DNA of 64,000 bases from assembly GCF_000175195.1 (NCBI RefSeq), contig NZ_ACQL01000097.1:48942-112941 (forward strand). Reading direction: 5' to 3'. Origin of the DNA: Actinobacillus minor NM305. GTDB taxonomy: Bacteria; Pseudomonadota; Gammaproteobacteria; Enterobacterales; Pasteurellaceae. Under the pieces are notes generated by a model, which saw only the letters and a program-made list of their open reading frames with translations, ran no database searches and was not told the DNA's origin. Shown piece after piece: positions 45,235 to 55,886 of the stretch (position 1 is the stretch's first letter; each line of letters opens with the position of its first letter). A program made the position numbers and the translations under genes.

Positions 45235-46518
45235 TTAGCTAGCCATAATCGCCTCAATATCTGCAATCTCTTTTGGGCAACCACTGGTTAGATTTTTGTT
45301 ACCATATTCCGTCATCAATAAATTGTCTTCAATACGGATGCCAATACCTTTATATTCTTCCGGCACATCCGAATCATGAGAGATATATAAACCCGGTTCA
45401 ACGGTAATTACCATACTAATTTCAAGCGGACGACTACGTTCTTGGCTATAATCGCCCACATCATGCACGTCTAGCCCTAGCCAATGCCCTAAACCATGCA
45501 TATAGAATTGGCGGTAAGCTTTCTCTTGAATCAACGTTTCTACATTACCTTTCAAAATACCTAAACGCACCAATCCTTCCGTTAGCACCTCAATGACTCT
45601 GTCATTTGCTTTTTTAATAGAGCTACCTGGAACTAATAATTGTATCGCTTCTTTTTGTGCCGTTAAAACTAATTCATAAAGGGCTTTTTGCGGCTCACTG
45701 AATTTACCATTGACAGGAATCGTACGAGTAATATCGCCTGCATAGTAAGCAAATTCTGCACCGGCATCAATTAACAATAAGTCACCATCTCTCATTACAG
45801 CGTTATTTTCGTTGTAGTGTAAAATACAAGCATTATCACCACTCGCCACAATTGAATTATAAGACGGGAATCGGCTACCAAAACGGGTAAACTCATGCTG
45901 GATCTCTCCTTCAATCTCCATTTCATAACGATTTGGACGAGTTTGCTTCATTGCACGAATATGCGCTAAAGCAGAAATATGACACGCTTGTTGAATCAAG
46001 GCGATTTCTGCGGTGGATTTAATCAAACGCATTTCAGCTAACATCGGGCGCCAATCAATCACATCTGAAAATACACGCTCAACTAACCCATCGCCCCATG
46101 CCTGCCAGCCTTGAGCATAATAACAAGCGGTTAAATTTTGCGTTTTTTCTGCAAAAATAGTTGCGAACGATTCAATATCATAGGCTTGATCAACATGAAG
46201 TTGCTCTGCTGCAAACTCCACGCCTAAACGTCTTCCATTCCAAGTTTCCATGAGCGGATCTTTCGCGCGAACAAACATAATACTTTCTGTTTTCCCCGAG
46301 CGCTTAATCAATAGCAAAGCGGATTTCGGTTCTGCAAAACCTGTTAAATACCAAAAGTAACTATCTGGGCGAAATAGGTAGTCGCAATCATTATTACGGC
46401 GCTTTTCTGTTTCAGTAAAAATAATAAACGCAGAATTATCTTGCATTTGCTCAAATACTCGATTGCGGCGTTCCACAAACTCAGCTTCAGGAAGTTGAGC
46501 GAGATAGGCGAGATCCAT
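45235..46518 (-). CDS. pepP: Xaa-Pro aminopeptidase (aminopeptidase P)
   Basis: 427 residues, close to E. coli PepP (441). The pita-bread metal centre is visible in order: LLIDAGAEFAYYAGDITRT (two Asp), FYMHGLGHWLGLDVHDVGD (His), TVEPGLYI (Glu) and IGIRIEDNLLMT (Glu). N-terminal half is the usual non-catalytic domain. It removes N-terminal residues preceding proline. Single gene divergent from darP. Confidence 0.95.
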   Translation of the reverse strand: MDLAYLAQLPEAEFVERRNRVFEQMQDNSAFIIFTETEKRRNNDCDYLFRPDSYFWYLTGFAEPKSALLLIKRSGKTESIMFVRAKDPLMETWNGRRLGVEFAAEQLHVDQAYDIESFATIFAEKTQNLTACYYAQGWQAWGDGLVERVFSDVIDWRPMLAEMRLIKSTAEIALIQQACHISALAHIRAMKQTRPNRYEMEIEGEIQHEFTRFGSRFPSYNSIVASGDNACILHYNENNAVMRDGDLLLIDAGAEFAYYAGDITRTIPVNGKFSEPQKALYELVLTAQKEAIQLLVPGSSIKKANDRVIEVLTEGLVRLGILKGNVETLIQEKAYRQFYMHGLGHWLGLDVHDVGDYSQERSRPLEISMVITVEPGLYISHDSDVPEEYKGIGIRIEDNLLMTEYGNKNLTSGCPKEIADIEAIMAS

Positions 46519-46721
46519 AAAATCCTCTTTAATTTGTAAAATTAGATAAATTCTATCATAAACTAATGTAACGTTTGGTGTAAGTATTTAGATTTTTCCA
46601 TTTGATAACCTCATATAAAAACAAAAAATGTCTTATGATCTCTTATTTTCTGTTAAACTAGCTACATGTTCACTATTATGTAGTACTACATAATAACTTT
46701 TTTAATAAATCCGGAGCAATA

Positions 46722-47255
46722 ATGGCAAAAAAACGTAGTAAAAATGAAATTGATTGGACTGATGAAGATGAAGAAATTATTTGGGTCAGTAAAAGTGAAA
46801 TCAAACGTGATTCAGAGCAACTAAAAAGGCTTGGCGCGGAGATCATTGAGCTTAGCCCACAAAATTTAGAGAAAATTCCCCTTGATGAAGATTTAAAAGA
46901 TGCGGTACGCCAAGCACAAAGTTTTAAATTAGAAGCACGTCGCCGTCAAATTCAATTTATCGGGAAATTACTGCGCAACCGAGATCCTGAACCAATCCAA
47001 GAGGCACTAGATAAAATTAAAAACCGCCATAACCAACAACAGGCGTTATTGCATAAACTTGAATTAGTTCGAGATCAACTTATTGAAATGGGGGATGCGT
47101 CATTAAATCATTTAATGGATGAATACCCACAATTAGATCGCCAACATTTACGCAATCTCATTCGTTCAGCGCAAAAAGAGAAAGAAGCAAACAAAGCACC
47201 TAAAGCCTATCGTGAGATTTTTCAATACTTAAAAACAGAAATTGCAGAGGGTTAA
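46722..47255 (+). CDS. darP: Ribosome maturation protein DarP (YjgA, DUF615)
   Basis: 177 residues, highly charged and helical; [23 protein letters not shown] and [27 protein letters not shown] are the family blocks. DarP helps late assembly of the 50S peptidyl-transferase centre. A Shine-Dalgarno GGAG precedes the ATG. Its stop is directly followed by the sirB start. Confidence 0.94.
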   Translation: MAKKRSKNEIDWTDEDEEIIWVSKSEIKRDSEQLKRLGAEIIELSPQNLEKIPLDEDLKDAVRQAQSFKLEARRRQIQFIGKLLRNRDPEPIQEALDKIKNRHNQQQALLHKLELVRDQLIEMGDASLNHLMDEYPQLDRQHLRNLIRSAQKEKEANKAPKAYREIFQYLKTEIAEG

Positions 47256-47630
47256 ATGTTAGAAATTTTACCAAAATTGATTCATAGCCATGCCGGCTTT
47301 GCTTATTTAAGTCTAATTTTATTGTTAACTCGTGGGGCTTTGAGTGCTAAAGGCGTAAATTGGCGTAAAGTGAAAGTGTTACTAATTGCACCTCATTTAG
47401 TCGATACTCTACTTCTGTTAAGCGGTGCGATTGTCGTTTCGGTTTACCTTTCTAATGGTATTTATACGCTTTCAGAATTAAGTTGGTTATTAGGCAAATT
47501 TTTATTTATTGTGCTTTATATTGTTTTTTCAGCTAAAGCCTTTAAGAAAACACAACCTTTTTCATTGAAATTTTATCTGCTAGCTGTCGTTAGTTTTATG
47601 ATGGCAATGATGATTGCTGTTATGCATTAA
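47256..47630 (+). CDS. SirB-family inner-membrane protein
   Basis: 124 residues with four hydrophobic helices. HSHAGFAYLSLILLLTRGAL, KVLLIAPHLVDTLLLLSGAI and LLGKFLFIVLYIVFSAKAF match the SirB2-like family (named for invasion-gene upregulation in Salmonella; biochemical role unknown). Begins on the base after the darP stop, so coupled to it. Confidence 0.85.
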   Translation: MLEILPKLIHSHAGFAYLSLILLLTRGALSAKGVNWRKVKVLLIAPHLVDTLLLLSGAIVVSVYLSNGIYTLSELSWLLGKFLFIVLYIVFSAKAFKKTQPFSLKFYLLAVVSFMMAMMIAVMH

Positions 47631-47644
47631 GAGGCATAACAGAC

Positions 47645-47672
47645 AAAGGGCAAGTTTGAATACTTGCCCTTT
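47645..47672. terminator. Terminator between sirB and sbcB
   Basis: AAAGGGCAAGT (47645-47655) and ACTTGCCCTTT (47662-47672), 11 bp with a T run. Convergent position lets it serve both genes. Confidence 0.88.
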
Positions 47673-47680
47673 TCTTTAGA

Positions 47681-49225
47681 TTATTTAATCAAATTTTTTA
47701 ACATTGCTAACTTTTCTGCTTTGCTCATCGTATTTTCTGCCACTTGATTTAACTCATTTACTAAATTAGGCTGCTGTTCTTTTTGTATATAGGTTACACC
47801 TTGATCCTGTGAAATCTGAGCTACATAAGCGGTCAATTCTTCCAATAATTTTACCTTTTCTTCATCATCGTGATGAATTTGGAATAATGTTTCGATGGAT
47901 TGTGCAAATTGCTCCGCCCGTAAATCCAGTTGTTGATGACAATACTTCTGCCATTTAATTTGTTCAGCGCGTGTTAATGTTTCCGGATAATGCCTTGCTC
48001 GATAGTGGAACAATAATTTTTCTACACGAAGATCCGCAAATTGTAAGCCGTGATGGGCTAACTCTTCTGGCGCTAAGCTACGTAAAATACTCATATTATT
48101 TTTATCCGCTTGCGAGAAAAAGCCATCATAAAGCGATGTTTCAACATTATCACTCGGTGCAAAAGTACGATCTTCAGTAAAAATCTCAATCACTTTCTCA
48201 CGCACAAGGCTTTTTTGTGCCTTTAATGCTTTTAAATTCTCTAGGCATTGTTCTCTATCAATACCTAAACGGGCAGCATTTTCGGGAAGTAATACTTTTG
48301 CCGGTGCGAGAATAGGACATTTATTGATATGCACTAACTTCAACGGCACTGGCTTTTCTTGTTCAGAAAGCTCCGTTCTTTTTGTATAAAGACGATTTTT
48401 TAATACTTCGCTACTTTCATTTAATAAACCTTGAATATCGCCCGATAAATCACACACAATAACCGCATTTTGATTTGTTGGATGCCATGCAAGGGGTACG
48501 ACCCAAGCTGTATTACCACGATAATTCCCTAACATACCTGATACGTGAACAAGTGGTGTCATTTCAGCTGTATCAATCAATTTTTCAATTTCTTTTTTTC
48601 CACGATGCTCAAAGAAAAATTGAAATAATTTAGGCTGTTTCTCTTTGATCAATTTTGCCATTGAGATGGTTGCATATACATCCGACATAGCATCATGCGC
48701 ATTTTCGTGGGCAATCCCATTGGCTTTGGTCAAATTTTCTAATTTAAAATTAGGAATTCCCTCTTCGTCTTTTACCCAGTCAATCCCTTCCGGACGTAAT
48801 GCATAACACGCACGTACTACATCAAGCAAATCCCAACGAGAATTTCCATTTTTCCAACTATATTCGTAGGGATCAAAAAAATTGCGGAAGAAGGTATAAC
48901 GTGTCATTTCATCATCATATCGAATATTGTTATACCCGATCACACAAGTATTTGGCTGGCTGAATTCGGCATGAATGCGTGCTGCAAATTCGGGTTCAGA
49001 AAGTCCTTCAGCGTTACATTGTTGCGGCAAAATCCCCGTTACCATTACTGCTTCGGGCGATGGTAGGTAGTCGGATGTTTGCTTACAATAAAACATTACA
49101 GGCTCACCGATAATATTGAATTGATCATCGGTACGAATGCCAGCAAATTGCGCAGGGCGATCTACGGCAGGATTAACGCCAAAGCTTTCGTAATCATAAA
49201 AGAAAAATGTTAATGCTTTTTCCAT
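47681..49225 (-). CDS. sbcB: Exodeoxyribonuclease I
   Basis: 514 residues, somewhat longer than E. coli ExoI (475). DEDDh exonuclease: FFFYDYESFGVNPAVDRPAQFAGIRTD holds the first Asp/Glu pair; NIRYDDEMTRYTFFRNFFDPYEYSW and ENAHDAMSDVYATISMAKL give the later Asp and His-x4-Asp. C-terminal SH3-like and helical parts follow. It degrades single-stranded DNA 3' to 5' and takes part in recombination and mismatch repair. Confidence 0.95.
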   Translation of the reverse strand: MEKALTFFFYDYESFGVNPAVDRPAQFAGIRTDDQFNIIGEPVMFYCKQTSDYLPSPEAVMVTGILPQQCNAEGLSEPEFAARIHAEFSQPNTCVIGYNNIRYDDEMTRYTFFRNFFDPYEYSWKNGNSRWDLLDVVRACYALRPEGIDWVKDEEGIPNFKLENLTKANGIAHENAHDAMSDVYATISMAKLIKEKQPKLFQFFFEHRGKKEIEKLIDTAEMTPLVHVSGMLGNYRGNTAWVVPLAWHPTNQNAVIVCDLSGDIQGLLNESSEVLKNRLYTKRTELSEQEKPVPLKLVHINKCPILAPAKVLLPENAARLGIDREQCLENLKALKAQKSLVREKVIEIFTEDRTFAPSDNVETSLYDGFFSQADKNNMSILRSLAPEELAHHGLQFADLRVEKLLFHYRARHYPETLTRAEQIKWQKYCHQQLDLRAEQFAQSIETLFQIHHDDEEKVKLLEELTAYVAQISQDQGVTYIQKEQQPNLVNELNQVAENTMSKAEKLAMLKNLIK

Positions 49226-49305
49226 ACTAATTTTATCGTGAAATCAAATTAGTATGATTGTATCACAACCTAGTCCTACCGTTAGTAAATCTCGCTCAAA
49301 AAAAA

Positions 49306-49332
49306 GCCCGTATTCAATATTCGAATACGGGC
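49306..49332 (-). terminator. Strong terminator in the pyrF-sbcB gap
   Basis: GCCCGTATTC (49306-49315) and GAATACGGGC (49323-49332) form a 10-bp stem; on the minus strand eight or nine T follow. It can end the transcript from lapAB-pyrF, 300 bp downstream of the pyrF stop, or a separate short RNA. Confidence 0.85.
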
Positions 49333-49639
49333 GGAGGTCTTATTAAGAAAATGAAAAAAACTTGCTGCTGATAAATCAGTTACGTTTAATCAGACTCTAG
49401 GAAAACGGAAAAGTTCATAAAAAATAGAAATTTTTCTATTTAGTGTTGAACCTATTCTTTAGGTTTAATTTCAAGAGAATGTCATTTTAATTTAGTATCT
49501 TTATTCCCAATAAGAATCTATTCGTTTCCATTTTGACAATTGAGAATATTCCACTATAAAAAATCGGCACCCTAATCCGTTGAAGAGTTACTCCAAGTTT
49601 TAGAGTACAGATCATAAGAGGCACATTAAAGCATCATTA
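49333..49639 (-). other. 307-bp gap upstream of the terminator, possible leader or small RNA
   Basis: On the minus strand it contains an ATG-initiated 10-codon frame (49418-49386, MNFSVFLESD) and a Phe-coding run close to the terminator, a layout reminiscent of an attenuator; but the downstream gene is sbcB, which is not amino-acid biosynthetic. It may be the 3' UTR of pyrF, a small RNA, or a relic. No larger ORF is visible. Confidence 0.3.
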
Positions 49640-50332
49640 TTATGCAATACTCGCATTAATGGATTTTAACACCGCCAAAGGATCTTTCGCCTGTGTAATT
49701 GGTCTGCCAATCACTAAGAAATCCGAACCTGTTTCAATTGCTTGTTTTGGCGTCATTACACGACGTTGATCGCCAAAATCACTACCCTCTGGACGAATAC
49801 CTGGGGTAATAAGTTTGAAGTCTTTACCGCAATGTGTACGTAATACTTCAACTTCTTGTGGAGAACATACCACGCCATCGCAGCCTGCGCGTTGAGCTAA
49901 ATGCGCTAAACGAATAACTTGTTCCATTGGAGAAGCATTAATACCAATTTGCAATAAGTCTAAATCTTCCATACTTGTTAATACGGTTACCGCAATCAAT
50001 AATGGCGCATCTTTTCCATACGGTTCTAAGATTTTCTTTGCTTCTTCCATCATTGCTAAGCCACCTGAAGCATGTAAATCTACCATCCATACACCGAGAT
50101 CTGCAGCTGAACGAACGGCACGAGCCACTGTATTAGGAATATCGTGATATTTTAAATCAAGAAAAACATCAAATTTGCGCTCATGAAGTTGTTTTACAAA
50201 AGTGGTTCCTAATGTTGTAAACATTTCTTTCCCTACTTTCAAACGGCAAAGTGAAGGATCGACTTGATCTACAAATGCTAGGGCCTCACGTTCGGTTTCG
50301 TAATCTAATGCAACGATAACTTTATTATTCAT
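49640..50332 (-). CDS. pyrF: Orotidine 5'-phosphate decarboxylase
   Basis: 230 residues. Catalytic motif [15 protein letters not shown] with the Asp-Lys-x-x-Asp array near residue 60; substrate loops [21 protein letters not shown] and [11 protein letters not shown]. Last step of UMP synthesis. 17 bp after lapB, the common gammaproteobacterial order lapA-lapB-pyrF. Confidence 0.97.
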   Translation of the reverse strand: MNNKVIVALDYETEREALAFVDQVDPSLCRLKVGKEMFTTLGTTFVKQLHERKFDVFLDLKYHDIPNTVARAVRSAADLGVWMVDLHASGGLAMMEEAKKILEPYGKDAPLLIAVTVLTSMEDLDLLQIGINASPMEQVIRLAHLAQRAGCDGVVCSPQEVEVLRTHCGKDFKLITPGIRPEGSDFGDQRRVMTPKQAIETGSDFLVIGRPITQAKDPLAVLKSINASIA

Positions 50333-50349
50333 ATGGAACTCCGATGATT

Positions 50350-51543
50350 TTAAATTGTTGTGTCAATACTATGAATAGGTTTAATTTTTTCCCACTGCCG
50401 GCAAGATGGGCAATACCAATTTAAACGGTAACTTTGATAGCCACAGTTTAAACAACGATACTTGAATCCTTTTTTTATCTGCTCACCAACCATATTATGA
50501 AGCAAAATGAGACTCTCTTTCCCACTTCCTTCTTCAGCTTCATTGATTTGGTAATGAATAAAGCGATGGAAAGTCAGTAAATGAGGATATTGCCTTACCT
50601 GTTGGTAAAGTTTTGATTGTGCTGCAGAAACACCATCTTTCTCCTCAATCAATTGCGTTAGTGCTAAGTCCACACCAGCATTATGTTTTACCTGATTCGC
50701 TCGGATCAAGAAAATTTCATATCCACCAAGATCTTTTAATGTCAAATAGCAAGTACGTATTTTATCGAGCACTTCGCCTATATAATCTGAATCTTGCATC
50801 AAGACTTTCTCATAATAATCCGCCGCAGTTCTAACACGTTGATTTTCGAGATGATAATCACCTAACATCATGGAAGCACGAGCGCATTGTGGGAAATGTT
50901 CTAAAGCCTTCTCCAAAAGAGATAAAAATGCATTTTGATCTTCATTTTTAACCGCTTGAGCATATTCACAATAATAATGAGCAAGCGGTATGCGATCTGT
51001 TTCCGGTGCTATCTTTAATAACTTCTCGGACACATTAATCGCTTTCTTCCATTCTTTGGTTTTTTGATAAATTGACATCAATTGAGAAAGTGAATTAACC
51101 GCAAATTCAGGTTCATCCAGCAAAAGAATATAATAGTTTTCTGCCCGATCATAAAAACCTGCCGCCATAAAATCTTTCGCAAGTTGCTGCTTAGCAAGTA
51201 ATTTTTGTTCAATGGAGTAATCTGGACTTAAATCTAACGCCTGATGAATCCGCAATGCACGATCAACTTCGCCCCTTGAGCGAAAGAGATTTCCAAGTGT
51301 TAATTCTGCTTCAAATTGAGATTCGGTTGCGATTTGATTTTCCGATTCTTGCTTTTGCAACATAGAAAGGAAAAGATCAACGGCTTTTTCTTGCTGATTA
51401 GATAAAAGGAAGTTCAATCCCGTGACATAGTCACGGGAAAATTTGTTTTGGATAGATTCTTGATCCTTTTTAGCACTACGTTGCCCCATATACCAGCCAT
51501 AAAGAGCGGCAATAGGAAGTAAAAGGAACAATAATTCAAGCAT
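50350..51543 (-). CDS. lapB: Lipopolysaccharide assembly protein LapB (YciM)
   Basis: 397 residues. One N-terminal membrane helix ([19 protein letters not shown]), a long array of TPR repeats, and a C-terminal rubredoxin-type metal site [21 protein letters not shown] (two CxxC). It adapts FtsH to degrade LpxC and so balances LPS synthesis. Its ATG overlaps the lapA stop by one base. Confidence 0.95.
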   Translation of the reverse strand: MLELLFLLLPIAALYGWYMGQRSAKKDQESIQNKFSRDYVTGLNFLLSNQQEKAVDLFLSMLQKQESENQIATESQFEAELTLGNLFRSRGEVDRALRIHQALDLSPDYSIEQKLLAKQQLAKDFMAAGFYDRAENYYILLLDEPEFAVNSLSQLMSIYQKTKEWKKAINVSEKLLKIAPETDRIPLAHYYCEYAQAVKNEDQNAFLSLLEKALEHFPQCARASMMLGDYHLENQRVRTAADYYEKVLMQDSDYIGEVLDKIRTCYLTLKDLGGYEIFLIRANQVKHNAGVDLALTQLIEEKDGVSAAQSKLYQQVRQYPHLLTFHRFIHYQINEAEEGSGKESLILLHNMVGEQIKKGFKYRCLNCGYQSYRLNWYCPSCRQWEKIKPIHSIDTTI

Positions 51544-51827
51544 TATTCAGCCTTAGGCGTGGTTAATTCGGTAATCTGTTGTGATTGACGTTTAACTCGG
51601 CGATTTAACGCTAAGTTTTGAAGTTTTAATTTTAAGTAAAAAATACCAGTCAAAAGCCAGCCTAGGATTAGACCGAAACCAAATAATACCGCTACTAAAG
51701 TAGACAAACGAATTTCACTTTGTGCAATAACATAGTTAAAGGTAATTAACTGATCATTATTAGCACCAATGGTAATCCCCACAATAACAACCGTTAAAAC
51801 AATAATTAAGCCTAATATATATTTCAT
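51543..51827 (-). CDS. lapA: Lipopolysaccharide assembly protein LapA (YciS)
   Basis: 94 residues with two N-terminal hydrophobic helices (ILGLIIVLTVVIVGITIGAN and STLVAVLFGFGLILGWLLTGI) and a short cytoplasmic tail. DUF1049 family. Heads lapA-lapB-pyrF, 17 bp after ihfB on the same strand. Confidence 0.93.
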   Translation of the reverse strand: MKYILGLIIVLTVVIVGITIGANNDQLITFNYVIAQSEIRLSTLVAVLFGFGLILGWLLTGIFYLKLKLQNLALNRRVKRQSQQITELTTPKAE

Positions 51828-51844
51828 ATCATAACCTCACGTAG

Positions 51845-52126
51845 TTAAGATAAATCTACACGTTCTTTTAATTCTTTACCCGCTTTAAAATGCGGAACGG
51901 ACTTCGCTTCTAATTTGACGCTTTCCCCGGTTTTAGGATTGCGCCCTACTCGTGCATCACGATGGTGTAAAGAGAAACTACCAAATCCTCTAATTTCAAT
52001 ACGTTCACCATTTTCTAAAGAGAACATTATTTTCTCAAGAATTTCTTTTACCCCGTCTTCAACCATACTTAAATGAAGTGAGGGGTTTTGTGAAAATAAG
52101 TTATCAATCAATTCTGATTTCGTCAT
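51845..52126 (-). CDS. ihfB: Integration host factor subunit beta
   Basis: 93 residues, HU/IHF fold. [40 protein letters not shown] and the DNA-intercalating arm [27 protein letters not shown]. It bends DNA with IhfA. Follows rpsA, as in E. coli and relatives. Confidence 0.96.
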   Translation of the reverse strand: MTKSELIDNLFSQNPSLHLSMVEDGVKEILEKIMFSLENGERIEIRGFGSFSLHHRDARVGRNPKTGESVKLEAKSVPHFKAGKELKERVDLS

Positions 52127-52194
52127 TTCTTTTCCACCTATACGAATTATATTTAAAGAAACGAATACCCTTTGCTTAAATATAACACGTAGAT

Positions 52195-52221
52195 AAGCGG
52201 GTATGCTTTACATACCCGCTT
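52195..52221. terminator. Hairpin between rpsA and ihfB
   Basis: AAGCGGGTATG (52195-52205) and CATACCCGCTT (52211-52221), 11 bp with a 5-base loop. The T run is weak, so partial termination is likely, separating highly expressed rpsA from ihfB. Confidence 0.6.
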
Positions 52222-52239
52222 TAGAGAAGAATAAATTAA

Positions 52240-53904
52240 TTATTCGCCTTTAGCTGCTTTGAATGCTTCTGCAAATGCATTTGGCATAGCAACTTCTTCT
52301 TTGTTCACTTGAGCAATTGCTGCTGATTCTTCAGCTTCTGCTTTTGCACGAACAGATAAGTTGATTACGCGAGCTTTACGATCTACACCTGTATATTTCG
52401 CTTCGATTGCATCGCCTACTGAAATTACAGAAGTGATGTCTTCTACGCGATCAAGTGTAGCTTCGTTTGCACGAATATAAGCTTCAACGCCGCCTTCTAG
52501 TTCAACAGTAACACCTTTTGCATCAACTGCTGTTACTTTACCAGAAACGATAGCACCTTTCTTAGTTGAATCAATGAAGTTAGAGAAAGGATCTGAACTT
52601 AATTGTTTGATACCTAAAGAGATACGCTCTTTAACTGCATCAACTTGTAAAACAACCGCTTCTACTTCATCACCTTTTTTGTAGTTACGTACAGCTTCTT
52701 CGCCTTGAACTTCCCAAGAAATATCAGATAAGTGTACTAAACCATCGATACCACCTTCTAAACCGATGAAGATACCGAAATCAGTGATTGATTTGATTTT
52801 ACCTGAAACTTTGTCGTTTTTGTTGTGAGTCGCTGCGAAGTGTTCCCATGGGTTTGCTTTGCATTGTTTTAAACCTAATGAGATACGACGACGTTCTTCA
52901 TCAACTTCAAGTACCATTACTTCAACAACATCACCAACGCTTACTACTTTAGAAGGGTGGATATTTTTGTTTGTCCAATCCATTTCTGAAACGTGAACTA
53001 AACCTTCAACACCATCTAAAATTTCAACGAAGCAGCCGTAGTCTGTTAAGTTAGTTACTTTACCGCTTAATTTGCTGCCTACTGGGTGATTTTGTGCAAT
53101 AGCAACCCATGGATCTTGACCTAATTGTTTTAAGCCTAATGATACACGTGTTTTATCTTTGTCGAATTTAAGTACTTTAACAGTAACTTCTTGACCTACT
53201 GTAACCACTTCGCTTGGGTGTTTAACACGTTTCCAAGCCATATCTGTGATGTGTAATAAGCCATCAACGCCACCTAAATCAACGAATGCACCGTAGTCTG
53301 TTAAGTTTTTAACAACACCTTTCACTTCAGAACCTTCAACTAAGTTCGCTAATACTTCTTCACGATCAGCTGAGTTAGTTGTTTCGATTACTGCGCGACG
53401 AGATACAACAACATTGTTACGTTTTTGGTCTAATTTGATTACTTTTAACTCTAAAGTTTGACCTTCAAGGTTTAAAGAATCACGTACTGGACGAGTATCA
53501 ACTAATGAACCTGGTAAGAACGCACGAACACCATTTAATTCAACAGTGAAACCGCCTTTTACTTTACCATTTACAAAACCTGTTACTGTCGCTTGTTCTT
53601 CGAATGCTTTTTCTAAAGCAATCCAAGCTTCGTTACGTTTTGCGTCACCACGAGAAACTACTGTTTCACCGAAGCCGTCTTCAACAGCTTTTAATACCAC
53701 ATCAACAACGTCACCAACTTGAACTTCTAATTCGCCTTGTGCGTTTGTAAATTCTGAAGCTTCAATTGCTGATTCTGATTTGAAACCAGTATCAACGATT
53801 ACATAGCCTTTTTGGATAGCTACTACAGTACCTTTAACAACAGAACCTAAACGAGCTTCGTTAGAAAGGAATTCTTCAAGTAGTTGAGCAAAATTTTCTG
53901 ACAT
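52240..53904 (-). CDS. rpsA: Ribosomal protein S1
   Basis: 554 residues with six S1 domains, two shorter ribosome-binding ones first, then RNA-binding repeats marked by the recurring pattern (K/N)[14 protein letters not shown](I/V)(T/S)(D/E)M.W. It delivers mRNA to the 30S subunit. Upstream lies cmk (97 bp away), the standard cmk-rpsA-ihfB order. Confidence 0.98.
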   Translation of the reverse strand: MSENFAQLLEEFLSNEARLGSVVKGTVVAIQKGYVIVDTGFKSESAIEASEFTNAQGELEVQVGDVVDVVLKAVEDGFGETVVSRGDAKRNEAWIALEKAFEEQATVTGFVNGKVKGGFTVELNGVRAFLPGSLVDTRPVRDSLNLEGQTLELKVIKLDQKRNNVVVSRRAVIETTNSADREEVLANLVEGSEVKGVVKNLTDYGAFVDLGGVDGLLHITDMAWKRVKHPSEVVTVGQEVTVKVLKFDKDKTRVSLGLKQLGQDPWVAIAQNHPVGSKLSGKVTNLTDYGCFVEILDGVEGLVHVSEMDWTNKNIHPSKVVSVGDVVEVMVLEVDEERRRISLGLKQCKANPWEHFAATHNKNDKVSGKIKSITDFGIFIGLEGGIDGLVHLSDISWEVQGEEAVRNYKKGDEVEAVVLQVDAVKERISLGIKQLSSDPFSNFIDSTKKGAIVSGKVTAVDAKGVTVELEGGVEAYIRANEATLDRVEDITSVISVGDAIEAKYTGVDRKARVINLSVRAKAEAEESAAIAQVNKEEVAMPNAFAEAFKAAKGE

Positions 53905-54000
53905 AATTTTCTTCTTAATAAAAATAAACTACCATCTAACATCCTGTTAAACGGGGTTGATAATAAAAGTAAAGCAATCCATTGCTTCACTGGACTAAAA

Positions 54001-54675
54001 TTAGAGAATACCTTTTGATGAAATATAATCTAATGCTTGTTGAATAACCTCATCAATCGATAAATTTGTCGAATCTAAAAGTAGCGCATCTGCTGCAGGC
54101 ACAAGTGGTGCAACAGCACGATTTCTATCTCTGAAATCACGTTCTTTTATCTCGGCTAAAATCTCGTCAAAATTAGCATTAAATCCTTTAGATTGCAACT
54201 GTTTTACACGTCTTTTTGCACGTTCTTCTGCTGAAGCATCCAAAAAGAGCTTAATTTGTGCTTCAGGAAAAACAACTGTTCCCATATCTCTTCCATCAGC
54301 AATCAATCCTTTTTCACTTGCAAAGTCACGCTGGCGTTGTAATAAAGCCTGACGAACCTTAGGGAAAGCCGCAACTTTTGAAGCATTTTGCCCTGCTTCT
54401 GCCGTGCGAATTTGGTCGCCAACATTTTCACCATTTAAAATAACATTCACTTCGCCATCTTGCGGAATAAATTGCACATCTAGATTTTGACCGATTTCCG
54501 CTAATGCATTTTCATCATTTAATGGAATTGCCTTTTTAGTTGCCGCTAATGCTGTGATACGATAAATAGCCCCTGAGTCAAGGAAATCAAAGCCCAATTT
54601 TTGAGCTAAGGCATAACATAATGTGCCTTTACCTGCACCGCTTGGTCCATCTACCGTGATAATCACATTTTTCAT
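54001..54675 (-). CDS. cmk: Cytidylate kinase
   Basis: 224 residues. P-loop [23 protein letters not shown] at the N terminus; [30 protein letters not shown] and the LID region [13 protein letters not shown] are conserved. Phosphorylates CMP and dCMP. Lies 17 bp after degS on the same strand. Confidence 0.97.
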   Translation of the reverse strand: MKNVIITVDGPSGAGKGTLCYALAQKLGFDFLDSGAIYRITALAATKKAIPLNDENALAEIGQNLDVQFIPQDGEVNVILNGENVGDQIRTAEAGQNASKVAAFPKVRQALLQRQRDFASEKGLIADGRDMGTVVFPEAQIKLFLDASAEERAKRRVKQLQSKGFNANFDEILAEIKERDFRDRNRAVAPLVPAADALLLDSTNLSIDEVIQQALDYISSKGIL

Positions 54676-54692
54676 ATTTTTCCTTATTTTAT

Positions 54693-55769
54693 TTATTCAT
54701 CATTGATTTGAACATCGGGAAATTCGCCGATAACAACATCAAATTCAAGCTGTTTACCCTGTCTAAGAACAACTACCCTCACTTTGGTATTAGGACTAAT
54801 GTTTCCTAATACCTCCATCATTTGTGAAGGAGAAACAGCCTCAATTTTATCTATTCTTAATACGATATCACCAACATGAATGCCAGCTTTTTCTGCGGGA
54901 CCATTTGCAGCCACACCAGTAATCAATACACCTCGTTCTACACCAAGCTGTTCTGCCGAATAGAATAAATCGCTACTTACACCAAAATACCCTCGAATTA
55001 CTCGACCGTCTTTAATGATCTTTTTCATAATCCCAATAGCTTGATTGATCGGAATCGCAAAATTTAATCCTTCTGCAATGGCATCTGTCCCTGTTACGCT
55101 TAGCTCTTTAATTTCACCACTATTCTTCAAACTAATGGTATTGATACCGATCAATTCTCCTGCCGTGTTAATTAATGCGCCACCTGAATTACCTTTACTG
55201 ATTGGCGCATCCGTTTGGATAAAATTTTGACGAGTACGATCTGATAGCGTATTACGCCCTGTTGCACTAATAATCCCTTGTGTAACACTTTGCCCTAAGT
55301 TATAAGGATTACCGATTGCTAATACCACATCACCTACACGTAATTCCCGTTTATTATTTTGAGGAATTGTCGGAAGGTTATCCGCATTAATTTTTAATAC
55401 CGCAAGATCGGTTAAAACATCATACCCTACCACATAAGCATTAAAGCGTTTTCCATTTTGAAGATAAACATCAATTTGATACCCATCTTTAATAACATGG
55501 TTATTTGTTAAAATATACCCTGCGTCCGTCATGATCACGCCCGATCCTAAATTTAGACGCGTACCACTCTCACTACTATTGTCTAATATCTGGGTATAAA
55601 TATTCACAACTGCCGGAGATGCGACTTTTACAGCATCATGGTAACTTACGATTTCTGGCTGAAAAAGATTAAATTTCTTAACTTGCGTATTCACCCAAGG
55701 GAAAACAAACAGAATTAAGGCTGCACAAAACAGACCAAAAATAACCGCTTGAATAATCTTCTTTGCCAT
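54693..55769 (-). CDS. degS: Periplasmic stress-sensing serine protease DegS
   Basis: 358 residues. One N-terminal membrane anchor ([20 protein letters not shown]), a trypsin-like domain with TNNHVI (His), DLAVLKI (Asp) and [10 protein letters not shown] (Ser), and one PDZ domain ([27 protein letters not shown]). It cuts RseA when misfolded porins bind the PDZ, activating sigma-E. Only one PDZ, so not DegP/DegQ. Same strand as cmk. Confidence 0.95.
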   Translation of the reverse strand: MAKKIIQAVIFGLFCAALILFVFPWVNTQVKKFNLFQPEIVSYHDAVKVASPAVVNIYTQILDNSSESGTRLNLGSGVIMTDAGYILTNNHVIKDGYQIDVYLQNGKRFNAYVVGYDVLTDLAVLKINADNLPTIPQNNKRELRVGDVVLAIGNPYNLGQSVTQGIISATGRNTLSDRTRQNFIQTDAPISKGNSGGALINTAGELIGINTISLKNSGEIKELSVTGTDAIAEGLNFAIPINQAIGIMKKIIKDGRVIRGYFGVSSDLFYSAEQLGVERGVLITGVAANGPAEKAGIHVGDIVLRIDKIEAVSPSQMMEVLGNISPNTKVRVVVLRQGKQLEFDVVIGEFPDVQINDE

Positions 55770-55831
55770 TAAAATCTCGCTAAAAATAAAATACTTAGAA
55801 TATGATTAGTATAACATTATCTTATGATAAA

Positions 55832-55869
55832 AAAAGAGGAATCATGCTTTGTATCGCCATTCCTCTTTT
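55832..55869 (-). terminator. Terminator after rnb
   Basis: AAAAGAGGAAT (55832-55842) and ATTCCTCTTTT (55859-55869), 11 bp, with a T run on the minus strand 18 bp after the rnb stop. Confidence 0.85.
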
Positions 55870-55886
55870 GATTTTATAACAGTTTA

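Noticed and set aside
49306..49332. Terminator as part of a known amino-acid attenuator
   Set aside because: The next gene in the direction of transcription is sbcB, so no known attenuator fits; kept as an open observation only.
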